Notes: a model not told the origin generated them from the sequence alone. A DNA stretch of 64,000 bases from Nocardiopsis eucommiae (GCA_018388625.1 CP074402.1:1426001-1490000); one strand, 5' to 3'. Counted from the stretch's first letter, positions 9,198 to 18,950 are shown. Translations and numbers: made by a program.

Positions 9198-10552
9198 ATG
9201 GCTTCGGCAACGGGACGGCGTCACGGGGCGGTCGCGCTCGCCGTGGTCGCGGCGGCCGGGCTGACGGTTCCGGGCGCCAGCGCCGACGACGGCGTGAGCA
9301 CCGGCGGGGAGTGGTGCACCTGGCCAACGTGCCCAAGCCCGAGGCGCTGGACGGGTCGCCCAACTCCGACCTGGCCTTCACCGGTGACTACCTGATCGGC
9401 GGCAACTACGACGGTTTCGTCGTCTACGACATCTCCGAACCGGCGTCGCCCACGATCGTCTCCGAGGTGGTGTGTCCGGGTGGCCAGGGCGACGTCTCCG
9501 TCAGCGGCGACCTCCTGTACTTCTCGGTGGACTACCCGCGCGCGAGCGACGAGTGCGGGGCGCCGTCCGTTCCGGCCACGGACCCAAGCGGCTTCGAGGG
9601 ACTACGGATCTTCGACATCTCGGACAAGGCGAACCCGAGGTACGTCGCGGCTGTGGCCACCGACTGCGGATCGCACACCAACACCCTGGTGCCGGGGGCG
9701 GACGGGCGCAGCGACGTGGTGTACGTGTCCTCGTACTCGCCGTCGGAGGCCTTCCCGAACTGCCAGCCGCCGCACGACAAGATCGGCGTCATCGAGGTGC
9801 CGCACGACGCCCCCGAGAAGGCCGCACTGGTCAGCGAGCCGGTGCTGTTCCCGGACGGGGGCCACACCAGCACCACGGGCTGCCACGACATCACCGCCTA
9901 CCCCGCGCGCGGCCTGGCCGCCGCGGCCTGCCTGGGCGACGGCCTGCTGCTCGACATCACGGACCCGCTCCGGCCGGAGGTGGTGGAGCGCGTCCAGGAC
10001 GAGAACTTCGCCTTCTGGCACTCCGCGACCTTCACCAACGACGCGCGGAACGTGGTCTTCACCGACGAACTCGGCTCGGGTTCCGCCGCGACCTGCAACG
10101 AGAGGATCGGTCCCGAGCGCGGGGCCAACGCCGTCCACTCGTTGGACACGTCGGGGGAGAGCCCTGAACTGGAATTTCGGAGTTACTACAAATTGCCTCG
10201 CCACCAGACCGATACCGAGAACTGTGTGGCCCACAACGGTTCGCTCATCCCGGTCCCCGGCGAGGACTATTTCGTGCAGTCCTGGTACCAGGGCGGGGTC
10301 TCGGTCATCGACCTCACCGACCCCGACGCGCCGGTCGAGGTGGGGCACTTCGACCGTGGCCCGCTCGACCCCGGGCAGCTGGTCACCGCCGGATCCTGGT
10401 CCGCGTACTACTACAACGGGCACGTCTACTCGTCCGACATGCAGCGCGGTCTGGACGTCCTCAAGCTCACCGACCCCCGGTTCGAGGGGGCGGAGTCCGC
10501 GGTGCTGGACGAGTTCAACCCGCAGTCGCAGCCGGAGCTCCCGAACGGCTGA
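9198..10552 (+). CDS. Secreted LVIVD-repeat protein, copy 1 (frame broken by one missing base)
   Basis: First of four tandem paralogues, 451 residues after adding one base in the G run 9306-9309. The signal peptide starts MASATGRRHG and ends near GASA. The mature part has beta-propeller-like LVIVD repeats (GFVVYDISEPASPTIVSEV, GLRIFDISDKANPRYVA, GVSVIDLTDPDAPVEVGHF). Conserved Cys and His occur in CGSHTNTLVPG, NCQPPHDK, GCHDITAYP, FWHSATF and NCVAHNGSLIPVPG. This is the most diverged copy, with a shorter linker after the signal peptide. There is no anchoring motif, so it is probably released. The enzymatic or binding role is unknown. Confidence 0.85.
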
Positions 10553-10560
10553 CCGGACTG

Positions 10561-10584
10561 GTGCGGCGGCGGTGGCCGCCGCAC
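10561..10584 (+). terminator. Terminator after LVIVD copy 1
   Basis: GTGCGGCGGC (10561-10570), loop GGTG, then GCCGCCGCAC (10575-10584); a perfect 10-bp stem eight bases after the stop codon. Confidence 0.7.
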
Positions 10585-10644
10585 CCGGAACCGGGCCGGT
10601 CTCGACACGGTGCGTAGGGGGATCGGGTCGGCTCGACACCCTGT

Positions 10645-10738
10645 AAACAACCATGTTTCTTTTGTTTCCCTCTATACATATTGATGTTGAACTGTGTACG
10701 TTCTTCCTGTTTCGCTCCATTAGGAATCAGGAGTACGC
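10645..10738 (+). promoter_or_regulatory. AT-rich promoter region of LVIVD copy 2
   Basis: About 90 bases of clearly lower GC than all surrounding DNA. It contains the inverted repeat AAACA-ACCA-TGTTT (10645-10658), a TATACAT at 10673-10679 that could serve as -10 element, and an AGGA ribosome-binding site just before ATG 10739. No convincing -35 is seen. The repeat resembles the one before copy 1 in layout (5-4-5) and spacer. Confidence 0.4.
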
Positions 10739-12148
10739 ATGGCGTCGTCCCCCGTCCCCTCCCGTTCAGGACGCCCGCGGTTCCGTCGGGGCTCCACGGC
10801 CCTCGCTCTCGTCGGTGCCACAGCCCTGACCCTGGGCCTCCTCGGCCCGGCCGCCGCCTCGGCGGACCAGATCCCCTTCGAGAGCGACGCCGAGACCAGC
10901 GCGAACGTCACTCACGTGACCAACGTCCCGAAGTCCGAGGCCATGGGTGACTACAACACCGACCTGGCCTTCACCGGTGACTACGCGATCGGCGGCAACT
11001 ACAACGGTTTCGTCGTCTACGACATCTCCGAGCCCGAGTCCCCGACGGTCGTCTCCGAGGTCCTGTGCCCCGGCGGCCAGGGTGACGTCTCCGTCAGCGG
11101 CGACCTCCTGTACTTCTCCGTGGACTACCCCCGCGCCAACGACGAGTGCGGCGCCCCCTCGGTCCCCACCACCGACCCGAACGGGTTCGAGGGCATCCGC
11201 GTCTTCGACATCTCGGACAAGGCCAACCCCGCCTACGTCGCGGCCGTGGCCACCGACTGCGGCTCGCACACCAACACCCTGGTGCCCGGCAAGGACGGCG
11301 AGCACGACTACGTGTACGTGTCCTCGTACTCGCCCTCGGCCAACTTCCCCAACTGCCAGCCGCCGCACGACAAGATCTCCGTGATCGAGATCCCCGTGGA
11401 CAACCCCTCCGAGGCCGCGCTGGTCAACGAACCGGTGCTGTTCCCGGACGGCGGCAACCGCAACACGACGGGCTGCCACGACATCACCGCCTACCCGGAG
11501 ATCGACCTCGCCGCCGGAGCCTGCATGGGTGACGGCATCCTGATGGACATCTCCGACCCGGCGCATCCCGAGGTCACCGACGTGGTCCGGGACGACAACT
11601 TCGCGTTCTGGCACTCCGCGACCTTCACCAACGACGCGGGCACCGTGATCTTCACCGACGAGCTCGGCGGCGGTGGCGGCGCCATCTGCACCGAGGACTA
11701 CGGCGTCGAGCGCGGCGCCAACGCCATCTACACCATCGGCGGCGAGGACGGCGCGCCCGAGCTCGACTTCGAGAGCTACTACAAGATCCCGCGCACCCAG
11801 AGCGACACCGAGAACTGCGTCGCGCACAACGGTTCGCTGATCCCGGTCCCGGGCCAGGACTTCTTCGTGCAGTCGTGGTACCAGGGCGGCGTCTCGGTGA
11901 TCGACTTCAACGACCCGACCGACCCCCGCGAGATCGGCTACTTCGACCGGGCCCCGATCGACGAGGACAACCTCGTCCTGGGCGGCTCGTGGTCGGCGTA
12001 CTACTACAACGGCTACGTCTACTCCTCCGACATCACGCGCGGCCTCGACGTGATCCGACTCGACGACCCCCGCCTGCGCTCCGCCGCTCGCGTCACCTAC
12101 GACGAGTTCAACCCGCAGTCGCAGCCGAGCTACCGACCGGGCCGCTGA
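10739..12148 (+). CDS. Secreted LVIVD-repeat protein, copy 2
   Basis: Intact paralogue of 469 residues. A long arginine-rich Sec/Tat-like signal (MASSPVPSRSGRPRFRRG) leads to LLGPAAASA, where cleavage is likely. The mature chain has the same repeats and the same conserved Cys set as its neighbours (CPGGQGDVSVSG, NDECGAPSVP, TDCGSHT, NCQPPHDK, GCHDITAY, GACMGDG, NCVAHNGS). The even number of Cys suggests disulfides outside the cell. The C-terminus FNPQSQPSYRPGR is shared by all copies with small changes. The gene has its own AT-rich upstream region and its own terminator, so it can be expressed alone. Confidence 0.9.
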   Translation: MASSPVPSRSGRPRFRRGSTALALVGATALTLGLLGPAAASADQIPFESDAETSANVTHVTNVPKSEAMGDYNTDLAFTGDYAIGGNYNGFVVYDISEPESPTVVSEVLCPGGQGDVSVSGDLLYFSVDYPRANDECGAPSVPTTDPNGFEGIRVFDISDKANPAYVAAVATDCGSHTNTLVPGKDGEHDYVYVSSYSPSANFPNCQPPHDKISVIEIPVDNPSEAALVNEPVLFPDGGNRNTTGCHDITAYPEIDLAAGACMGDGILMDISDPAHPEVTDVVRDDNFAFWHSATFTNDAGTVIFTDELGGGGGAICTEDYGVERGANAIYTIGGEDGAPELDFESYYKIPRTQSDTENCVAHNGSLIPVPGQDFFVQSWYQGGVSVIDFNDPTDPREIGYFDRAPIDEDNLVLGGSWSAYYYNGYVYSSDITRGLDVIRLDDPRLRSAARVTYDEFNPQSQPSYRPGR

Positions 12149-12208
12149 CGCGGGCCACGACCTCTCCCGGTGGCTCCTCCTGGGGAGTCAGGGCAAACGG
12201 GAGAGAAC

Positions 12209-12236
12209 GGGGCCGTGGCTCGACGGCCACGGCCCC
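12209..12236 (+). terminator. Terminator after LVIVD copy 2
   Basis: GGGGCCGTGGC (12209-12219) pairs with GCCACGGCCCC (12226-12236) around a TCGACG loop. Confidence 0.75.
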
Positions 12237-12287
12237 GCCGCGTCCCGCCCCCTCCACTCCCCGTCCCCCAACCGATCTGGAGAAACC

Positions 12288-13705
12288 ATGCCCGCAGCTC
12301 CCCCGTCACGGGCCGGTCGCGTCCCGCGCGGTGCGACGGCCGTCGCGCTGACCGCGGCGGCGACCCTGTTCGCCGGGCTCCTCGGCCCGGCGGCAGCGTA
12401 CGCCGACACCCCGCCCTCCGACAGCGTCACCAGCGACAACGTCGAGCACCTGGCCAACGTCCCCAAGCCGGCGGCGGTCAGCAACACCAACTCGGACCTG
12501 GCCTTCACCGGTGACTACGTCATCGGCGGCAACTACGACGGCTTCGTGATCTACGACGTCGCGGACCCCGCGGACCCGACGATCGTCACCGAGGTGGTGT
12601 GCCCCGGCGGCCAGGGCGACGTCTCCGTCAGCGGCGACCTCCTGTACTTCGCGGTGGACTCCCCCGCGCGAACGACGAGTGCGGCGCCCCCGCGGTGCCC
12701 GTCACCGACCCGAACGGGTTCGAGGGCGTCCGGATCTTCGACATCTCGGACAAGGCCAATCCCCAGTACGTCGCGGCCGTGCGCACCGACTGCGGCTCGC
12801 ACACCCTGACCCTCGTGCCCGGCGCGGACCCCTCGACCGAGCTGGTCTACGTCTCGTCCTACGCGCCCTCGGCCGCGTTCCCGAACTGCCAGCCGCCGCA
12901 CGACAAGATCGCCATCATCGAGGTCCCGCTGGACGACCCGGGGTCGGCCGCGATCGTCAACGAGCCGGTGCTGTTCCCGGACGGCGGCAACCACGACCAG
13001 CCCGGTCTGCTCCGTCCCACCGAGGGCTGCCACGACATCACGGTCTACCCGTCCAAGGACCTCGCCGCCGGGGCCTGCATGGGTGACGGCATCATCATGG
13101 ACATCTCCGACCCGATCGAGCCGGTGGTCACCGAGGTGGTCCAGGACGAGAACTTCGCGTTCTGGCACTCCGCGACCTTCACCAACGACGCCGAGGCCGT
13201 CCTGTTCACCGACGAGCTCGGCGGCGGTGGCGCGGCCACCTGCACCGAGGAGATCGGTCCCGAGCGCGGCGCCAACGCGATCTACGCCCTGGACGAGACC
13301 GCCGACGGCGGGCACAGCCTCGAGTTCGCGAGCTACTTCAAGATCGACCGTCACCAGGGCGACCAGCAGACCTGCGTCGCGCACAACGGGTCGCTCATCC
13401 CCGTTCCGGGGAAGAACTACTTCGTGCAGTCCTGGTACCAGGGCGGCGTCTCGATCATCGACTTCAACGACCTCAGCAACCCCCGCGAGATCGGCTACTT
13501 CGACCCCGACGACCGGATCGACCCGGACATCGACAACGGCAGCACCTGGTCCGCGTACTACTACAACGGCCACGTCTACTCCTCGGACATGCGTCGCGGC
13601 CTGGACGTCCTCAAGCTCACCGACCCGCGCCTGCGCGCGGCGGAACGGGTGACCTACGAGGAGTTCAACCCGCAGACCCAGCCGGCCTACCGTCCCGGGC
13701 GGTAA
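12288..13705 (+). CDS. Secreted LVIVD-repeat protein, copy 3 (frame broken by one missing base)
   Basis: Paralogue of 472 residues once one base is restored near 12660-12665. The other three copies read VDYPRA there, so the lost base is probably the A of the Tyr codon. The signal peptide ends FAGLLGPAAAYA and the mature protein starts DTPPSDSV, nearly the same as copy 4. Compared with copy 4 it has a longer loop at NHDQPGLLRPTEGCHD and in the propeller region (DETADGGHSLEFASYF). All conserved Cys and His are present. Its role is unknown; it is very probably a recent duplicate of copy 4. Confidence 0.87.
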
Positions 13706-13721
13706 CCGGCCACGACGCACC

Positions 13722-13752
13722 GGGGTGCCGCGCGGGCCACGCGCGGCACCCC
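13722..13752 (+). terminator. Terminator after LVIVD copy 3
   Basis: GGGGTGCCGCGCG (13722-13734) pairs perfectly with CGCGCGGCACCCC (13740-13752) around GGCCA. Confidence 0.8.
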
Positions 13753-13798
13753 GCGTGCTGTCACCCATCCCCGAACCCCCACCAGGAAAGGCCGACCC

Positions 13799-15163
13799 AT
13801 GCGCTCCTCCTCGCGCCGTGTCGCCGCACTCGCGACCGCCGCGGCCGCGACGCTGTTCGCCGGGCTCCTCGGCCCGGCGGCCGCGTACGCGGACACCCCG
13901 CCCTCGGACCAGATCTCCAGCGACAACGTCGAGCACGTCGCGAACGTCCCCAAGCCCGACGCGATCAGCAACACCAACTCGGACCTGGCCTTCACCGGCG
14001 ACTACGCCATCGGCGGCAACTACGACGGCTTCGTGATCTACGACATCTCCGAGCCCGAGTCCCCGACGATCGTCTCGGAGGTCCTGTGCCCCGGTGGCCA
14101 GGGCGACGTGGCGGTCAGCGGTGACCTCCTGTACTTCGCTGTGGACTACCCCCGCGCGAACGACGAGTGCGGCGCCCCCTCCGTCCCGGTCACCGACCCG
14201 AACGGGTTCGAGGGCGTCCGGATCTTCGACATCTCGGACAAGGCCAACCCGCAGTACGTCTCGGCCGTGCGCACCGACTGCGGCTCGCACACCCTGACCC
14301 TCGTGCCGGGTGACGCGGAGCGCGAGTACGTGTACGTGTCCTCGTACTCGCCCTCGGCCAGCTTCCCCAACTGCCAGCCGCCGCACGACAAGATCGGGAT
14401 CATCGAGGTGCCGCTGGACGCTCCTTCGGAGGCGTCCCTGGTCAACGAGCCGGTGCTGTTCCCGGACGGTGGCCACCGCACGACCACCGGCTGCCACGAC
14501 ATCACGGTCTTCCCGTCCAAGGACATCGCCGCGGGCGCCTGCATGGGTGACGGCATCATCATGGACATCTCGGACCCGGTCGACCCGGTGGTCACCGAGG
14601 TGGTCCAGGACGAGAACTTCGCGTTCTGGCACTCCGCGACCTTCACCAACGACGCCCGGACGGTGCTGTTCACCGACGAGCTCGGCGGTGGCGGAGCGCC
14701 CACCTGCACCGAGGAGATCGGTCCCGAGCGCGGCGCCAACGCGATCTACGCCCTCGACGGTGAGGGCGCCGACACGACGCTGGAGTTCGCGAGCTACTTC
14801 AAGATCGACCGCCACCAGGGCGACCAGGTGTGCGTGGCGCACAACGGCTCGCTGATCCCGGTCCCGGGCCAGGACTTCTTCGTGCAGTCGTGGTACCAGG
14901 GCGGCGTCTCGGTGATCGACTTCAACGACCCGACCAACCCCCGGGAGATCGGCTACTTCGACGCCGACGACCGGATCGACCCGGACGTCCAGAACAACGA
15001 CACGTGGTCGACGTACTACTACAACGGCTACGTGTACTCGTCCGACATCGACCGGGGTCTGGACGTCCTCAAGCTGACCGACCCGCGCCTGCGCGCGGCG
15101 GAGCGCGTCACCTACGAGGAGTTCAACCCGCAGACCCAGCCGGTCTACCGCCCCGGCCGGTAG
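13799..15163 (+). CDS. Secreted LVIVD-repeat protein, copy 4
   Basis: Intact paralogue of 454 residues. The signal peptide starts MRSSSRRVAALATAA and ends GLLGPAAAYA; AGGAAAGG lies before the ATG. The repeats GFVIYDISEPESPTIVSEV, GVRIFDISDKANPQYVS, GIIMDISDPVDPVVTEV and GVSVIDFNDPTNPREIGYF show the LVIVD-type strand pattern four times or more. The His-containing motifs CGSHTLTLVPG, FWHSATF and CVAHNGSLIPVPG are invariant over all copies and probably line one face of the propeller. A substrate or ligand cannot be named. Confidence 0.9.
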   Translation: MRSSSRRVAALATAAAATLFAGLLGPAAAYADTPPSDQISSDNVEHVANVPKPDAISNTNSDLAFTGDYAIGGNYDGFVIYDISEPESPTIVSEVLCPGGQGDVAVSGDLLYFAVDYPRANDECGAPSVPVTDPNGFEGVRIFDISDKANPQYVSAVRTDCGSHTLTLVPGDAEREYVYVSSYSPSASFPNCQPPHDKIGIIEVPLDAPSEASLVNEPVLFPDGGHRTTTGCHDITVFPSKDIAAGACMGDGIIMDISDPVDPVVTEVVQDENFAFWHSATFTNDARTVLFTDELGGGGAPTCTEEIGPERGANAIYALDGEGADTTLEFASYFKIDRHQGDQVCVAHNGSLIPVPGQDFFVQSWYQGGVSVIDFNDPTNPREIGYFDADDRIDPDVQNNDTWSTYYYNGYVYSSDIDRGLDVLKLTDPRLRAAERVTYEEFNPQTQPVYRPGR

Positions 15164-15180
15164 CCGGGCGGTGACGTGGA

Positions 15181-15212
15181 GAGGGGCCGGGGAACATGTT
15201 CCCCGGCCCCTC
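15181..15212. terminator. Bidirectional terminator between LVIVD copy 4 and the Rpn-like gene
   Basis: A 32-base perfect palindrome: GAGGGGCCGGGGAA, a CATG centre, then TTCCCCGGCCCCTC. It lies between convergent genes. Confidence 0.85.
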
Positions 15213-15224
15213 AGCGTTGTCGCC

Positions 15225-16121
15225 TCAGTCGAGGAGGTCCTCCGGTCGGTCCACGGTGACCGCGGCGGGGACCCACTTCTCCAGGGTCGCCAGGTCGGCG
15301 CAGCCCTCCACGCGTCGCCGGACCTCGTCCGAGATGGTGAACCCCCGTGCCTCCAGCACGGAGAGGACGCTGCGCGCCGCCTCAGCCGCGCGGCCCTCCT
15401 CCCGGCCCTCTTCGCGGCCTTCTTCCCGGCCTTCCTCGCGGCCGATGCCGACGTACTTGCGGGCGAAGTCGCTCTGCCACTCGTAGGTCTCCACAGCCAT
15501 CAAGCCCTCCAACTCCTCCCGAGCGGCCTCGTTGAGGCCGGACAGCACATAGTCATAGTAGAACGCCCGATTTCGCTCGGGCGTGGAATCCAGGGCCTCG
15601 ACCACGGCACGCAGGGTGCGCGGATCCGAGTTCCCGTGCGCGTGGGCGGACAGGACGGCCAGCTCCGGAAGCTCACGAGCCTGTTCGTCACGCGCGATCA
15701 CCGGCATCCTGCTCGGACCGATGGTCAGCGGGGCGAGGTCGAATCCGGGGTGCCCGGTGCGGATCGGGGCGGCGCACCAGCTCGCCAGGGAGTCCGTGGG
15801 ACAGAGCACCACCAGCAGCGTCGGGCACTCCAGTCGCGTGTGGAGGTTGACCAGGTAGGCGGGCCAGGTCAGGCGCTTCTCCTTGTCACGGCCGTTCTGG
15901 CGCTCGACCACCACCGCCATGACGTTCCGGGGCCCGTCACGCAGGAGGACCGCGCCGTCGGCGTTGAGCTCCCTGGGGTCGCAGTTGGTCAGGGCCGTGT
16001 TGGTATTGACCACCTCGGTGTGGCGGGGGATCTCGAAACCCAGGGCCCGCACCAGTACGGGCGCCAGCGCGGGTTGGTTCTGCACGAGCCGCAGGGGGAT
16101 CTCGTGCTCTCGTGTGGGCAT
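15225..16121 (-). CDS. Rpn/YhgA-like PD-(D/E)XK nuclease family protein
   Basis: 298 residues. The N-terminus (MPTREHEIPLRLVQNQPALA) and the core, with DGAVLLRDG followed by AVVVERQNG, match the nuclease-like family that is abundant in actinomycetes and related to recombination-promoting Rpn proteins. The Asp and the E-x-Q would be the metal ligands of the fold. Near the C-terminus lies a perfect four-residue repeat REEGREEGREEGREEGR, then a helical end. A cellular role is not established for this family. The gene stands alone between the LVIVD array and the FolC-like gene. Confidence 0.72.
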   Translation of the reverse strand: MPTREHEIPLRLVQNQPALAPVLVRALGFEIPRHTEVVNTNTALTNCDPRELNADGAVLLRDGPRNVMAVVVERQNGRDKEKRLTWPAYLVNLHTRLECPTLLVVLCPTDSLASWCAAPIRTGHPGFDLAPLTIGPSRMPVIARDEQARELPELAVLSAHAHGNSDPRTLRAVVEALDSTPERNRAFYYDYVLSGLNEAAREELEGLMAVETYEWQSDFARKYVGIGREEGREEGREEGREEGRAAEAARSVLSVLEARGFTISDEVRRRVEGCADLATLEKWVPAAVTVDRPEDLLD

Positions 16122-16227
16122 AGGGCTCCTCGGAGTCGGGGGTCCGAAGCGCGTGACGAATCACGGCATGGGACGACCAGGGGTGACCAAGGACGATGCT
16201 GCCGTGATGTCGGGTTATGCGTGGGGG

Positions 16228-17480
16228 TTATGCGGTATGCGGGTCGAAGAGGCGGTCGGTGGGGGCGTCGAGGACCTCCAGCACGCGGCCGGTGAAGTAG
16301 ACCGTGCCCAAGGCCAGGACGCGCTGGCCCAGAGCGGCCACGGAGGCGGGGGAGAGGTCCTCGGCGCGGACGCTGTCCCAGTGTGCGGGCAGGGCGTGAT
16401 CGAAGCGCAGGTGCTCCTCTGGCAGGCGCACCGCGGTGACCGGGACCTCCCGGAGGGCGTCGACCGCCCCGGACACGTCCTTGTGGTCGGGCAGGCACAG
16501 CAGGACGTGGTCCACGCCGCCCCACAGGTCGCGGGCGTGCGACAGCGCGGCGGCCACACCGACCCGGTCGATGGCGGAGTCCACCACGACCTCGGTGGTC
16601 GCGCCCGGCACAGCGTGCCGCGAGAGCCGCGCGGGCAGGTTCACGGTCTCCAGGACCCGGTGGAGCCGGGCGGGCGGCGCGGGCGGCGCCTCCATCAGGT
16701 CCAGCACGCGGGTCGCGGCGGCGGTGCCCAGCACGCCGTTGGCGGCCGACAGGCCCCGGGGCGCAGGTGCGCGGGCGGTTCGGTCGCGGCGGCGGGGTCC
16801 ACCACCTCGGGGGCAAGCCGTCCCCGGGTGACCTCGGTGAGGGTGCGGTCCACGACGGGGGCCACCTCGGCGCTCTGGGGCAGCGTCACCAGGGCCCGGG
16901 TGCGTTCAGGGTGGACCACGCGGGTCTTCTCACGTGCGATCTCCGCCACGGTGTCACCGAGGACCCCCACGTGCTCCGCGAAGACCATGCCCAGCGCCAC
17001 CACCCGCGGCCCCAGGAGGCGGAGCTCGTCGCGGTGCCCTCCCATCCCCGCCTCCAGGACGCAGACGTCGGCGCCGACCGCCTGGGCGTGCAGCAACCCG
17101 GCGATCAGGAACAGTCCGCTCGGCGCCAGGTAGCCCTCCTCCTCGGGCAGGGTCCGCCGGGCGGCCTCCACGGTGCGGCCGAGGGCGCGGAGTTCGTCGT
17201 CGGTCACGGACACGCCGTCCACCCGGACCCGTTCGCGGTACCCCCGGAAACTCGGGCCGGTCACCAGGACGGTCCGCAGCCCGGCGGCGGACAGCGTCGC
17301 CGCCGCGTAGGTGGCCGTGCTGCCCTTGCCCTTGGACCCGACCACCCCGAGCACGGGAAGCGGTGCCGGGTCCAGCGCGGCCAGGAGCGCGGCCGCACGG
17401 TCGAGGCTGCGTGTCCGTCCGGGACGGCGGTGCGCCCACTCGGAGAAGAACGGTTCGACGATCGGGTCAGGGCTGGGCAT
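16228..17480 (-). CDS. FolC-like Mur ligase family protein (frame broken by one missing base)
   Basis: 417 residues after adding one base in the C run 16754-16757. It has the P-loop VVGSKGKGSTATYAA, then VLEAGMGGHRDELRLL, the family's glycine-rich strand, and a C-terminal domain (DLMEAPPAPPARLHRVLET). It is thus built like folylpolyglutamate synthase, the ATP-dependent ligase that adds glutamate to folates. But the G-G-x-x-D-A-T-N element of true FolC is replaced by GGHRDE, and a complete folC is present next door in the opposite direction. It is probably a paralogue with another amino acid or acid substrate. ATG 17480 is the first good start; about 97 bases separate it from folC. Confidence 0.7.
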
Positions 17481-17577
17481 GCCCCCAAGTATGGTCCCCG
17501 TACGCGCCACCCCGCATCCGAGCCCAGGTGGGGCCGCGTACACTGGCGCGGGTGTACACCCCGACCACCGAGACGCC

Positions 17578-18930
17578 GTGAGTGGCGCGGGCGCCCATGA
17601 GCGCTACGCCGAGGTCACCGCGGAGATTCTCTCCCGCGCGCCCGAATCCGACATCGACCCCACCCTGGACCGCGTCCGCACCGTCCTGGACCTGTTGGGT
17701 GACCCGCACCGCAACTTCCGGGTCGTCCACGTCACCGGGACCAACGGCAAGACGTCCACCGCCCGGATGATCGACGCGCTGGTGCGCGGCCGAGGCCTGC
17801 GGGTCGGCCGCTACACCAGCCCCCACCTGCGGACGGTGCGGGAGCGCATCGTCGTGGACGGGGAACCGATCTCTCAGGAGCGGTTCGTCGAGGCCTACGA
17901 CGACATCCGTCCCTTCCTGGAGATGGCCGACGCGATGAGCGACGTCCGGCTGTCGTTCTTCGAGATCCTCACCGTGATGGCCTACGCCGTGTTCGCGGAC
18001 GCCCCCGTGGACGTCGCCGTGGTGGAGGTCGGCATGGGCGGCAGCTGGGACGCCACCAACGTCGTCGACGGGGACGTGGCCGTGGTCACTCCGATCGGCA
18101 TCGACCACACCGAGTACCTGCCCGACACCCTCGACGGCATCGCCGAGGAGAAGGCCGGAATCATCAAGCCCGGGTCGGTCACCGTCATGGCGCAGCAGCC
18201 GCTGCCCGCCGCCGAGGTCCTGCTCCGGCACGCCGCCGAGGTCGGGTCCACGGTGGCCAGGGAGGGGCTGGAGTTCGGGGTGACCTCCCGCGAGGTCGCC
18301 GTCGGCGGCCAGCAGGTCGCCGTCAAGGGCCTCACGGGCAACTACGAGAACCTCTTCGTGCCGTTGTTCGGGGAGCACCAGGCCAGCAACGCCGCGGTCG
18401 CCATCGCGGCCGTCGAGGCCTTCTCCGCCTCCGAGGACGCGGCCGGACTCGACCCCGTGATCGTCGGGGAGGCGCTGGCCGGGATCGACTCCCCGGGCCG
18501 CATGGAGGTCGTACGCACCAGCCCGACGGTCATCGCGGACGCCGCGCACAACCCGGCCGGGATGATCGCCACGGTGGCGGCAGTGGAGGAGGCCTTCTCC
18601 TTCTCCCGGCTGGTCGGCGTGGTCGCCATCATGGCCGACAAGGACGTCGAGGGCGTCCTGGAGCCCCTGGAACCGCTGCTCGACGAGATCGTGGTCACCC
18701 GCAACTCCTCGCCCCGGTCCCTCGACCCGGCGCAGCTGGCCGGCATCGCCCGGCAGATCTTCGGTGAGGACCGCGTGCACCTGGCCGCACGGCTCGACGA
18801 CGCCATCGACCAGGCCGTGGGCCTGGCCGAGTCGGGCGGCGAGTTCGGCGGAACCGGTGTGCTGGTCACCGGGTCGGTGGTCACCTCGGGTGACGCCGTT
18901 CACCTGCTGCGCGGTTCCGGCGACCAGTAA
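17578..18930 (+). CDS. folC: Dihydrofolate synthase/folylpolyglutamate synthase
   Basis: Cytosolic ligase that joins glutamate to dihydropteroate and folates. 450 residues from GTG 17578. P-loop VVHVTGTNGKTSTARMI, the strand-loop YTSPHLRTVRERI, the Mg-binding element EVGMGGSWDATN with THR-IGIDHTEYL, and the C-terminal domain with SPGRMEVV and IADAAHNPAGM are all present. GTG 17578 is the first start in frame that keeps the family N-terminus. It leads a run with the DUF4233 gene and ndk, the usual actinobacterial order. Confidence 0.95.
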   Translation: MSGAGAHERYAEVTAEILSRAPESDIDPTLDRVRTVLDLLGDPHRNFRVVHVTGTNGKTSTARMIDALVRGRGLRVGRYTSPHLRTVRERIVVDGEPISQERFVEAYDDIRPFLEMADAMSDVRLSFFEILTVMAYAVFADAPVDVAVVEVGMGGSWDATNVVDGDVAVVTPIGIDHTEYLPDTLDGIAEEKAGIIKPGSVTVMAQQPLPAAEVLLRHAAEVGSTVAREGLEFGVTSREVAVGGQQVAVKGLTGNYENLFVPLFGEHQASNAAVAIAAVEAFSASEDAAGLDPVIVGEALAGIDSPGRMEVVRTSPTVIADAAHNPAGMIATVAAVEEAFSFSRLVGVVAIMADKDVEGVLEPLEPLLDEIVVTRNSSPRSLDPAQLAGIARQIFGEDRVHLAARLDDAIDQAVGLAESGGEFGGTGVLVTGSVVTSGDAVHLLRGSGDQ

Positions 18931-18950
18931 CCAGACGAAGGGAGAACGCC

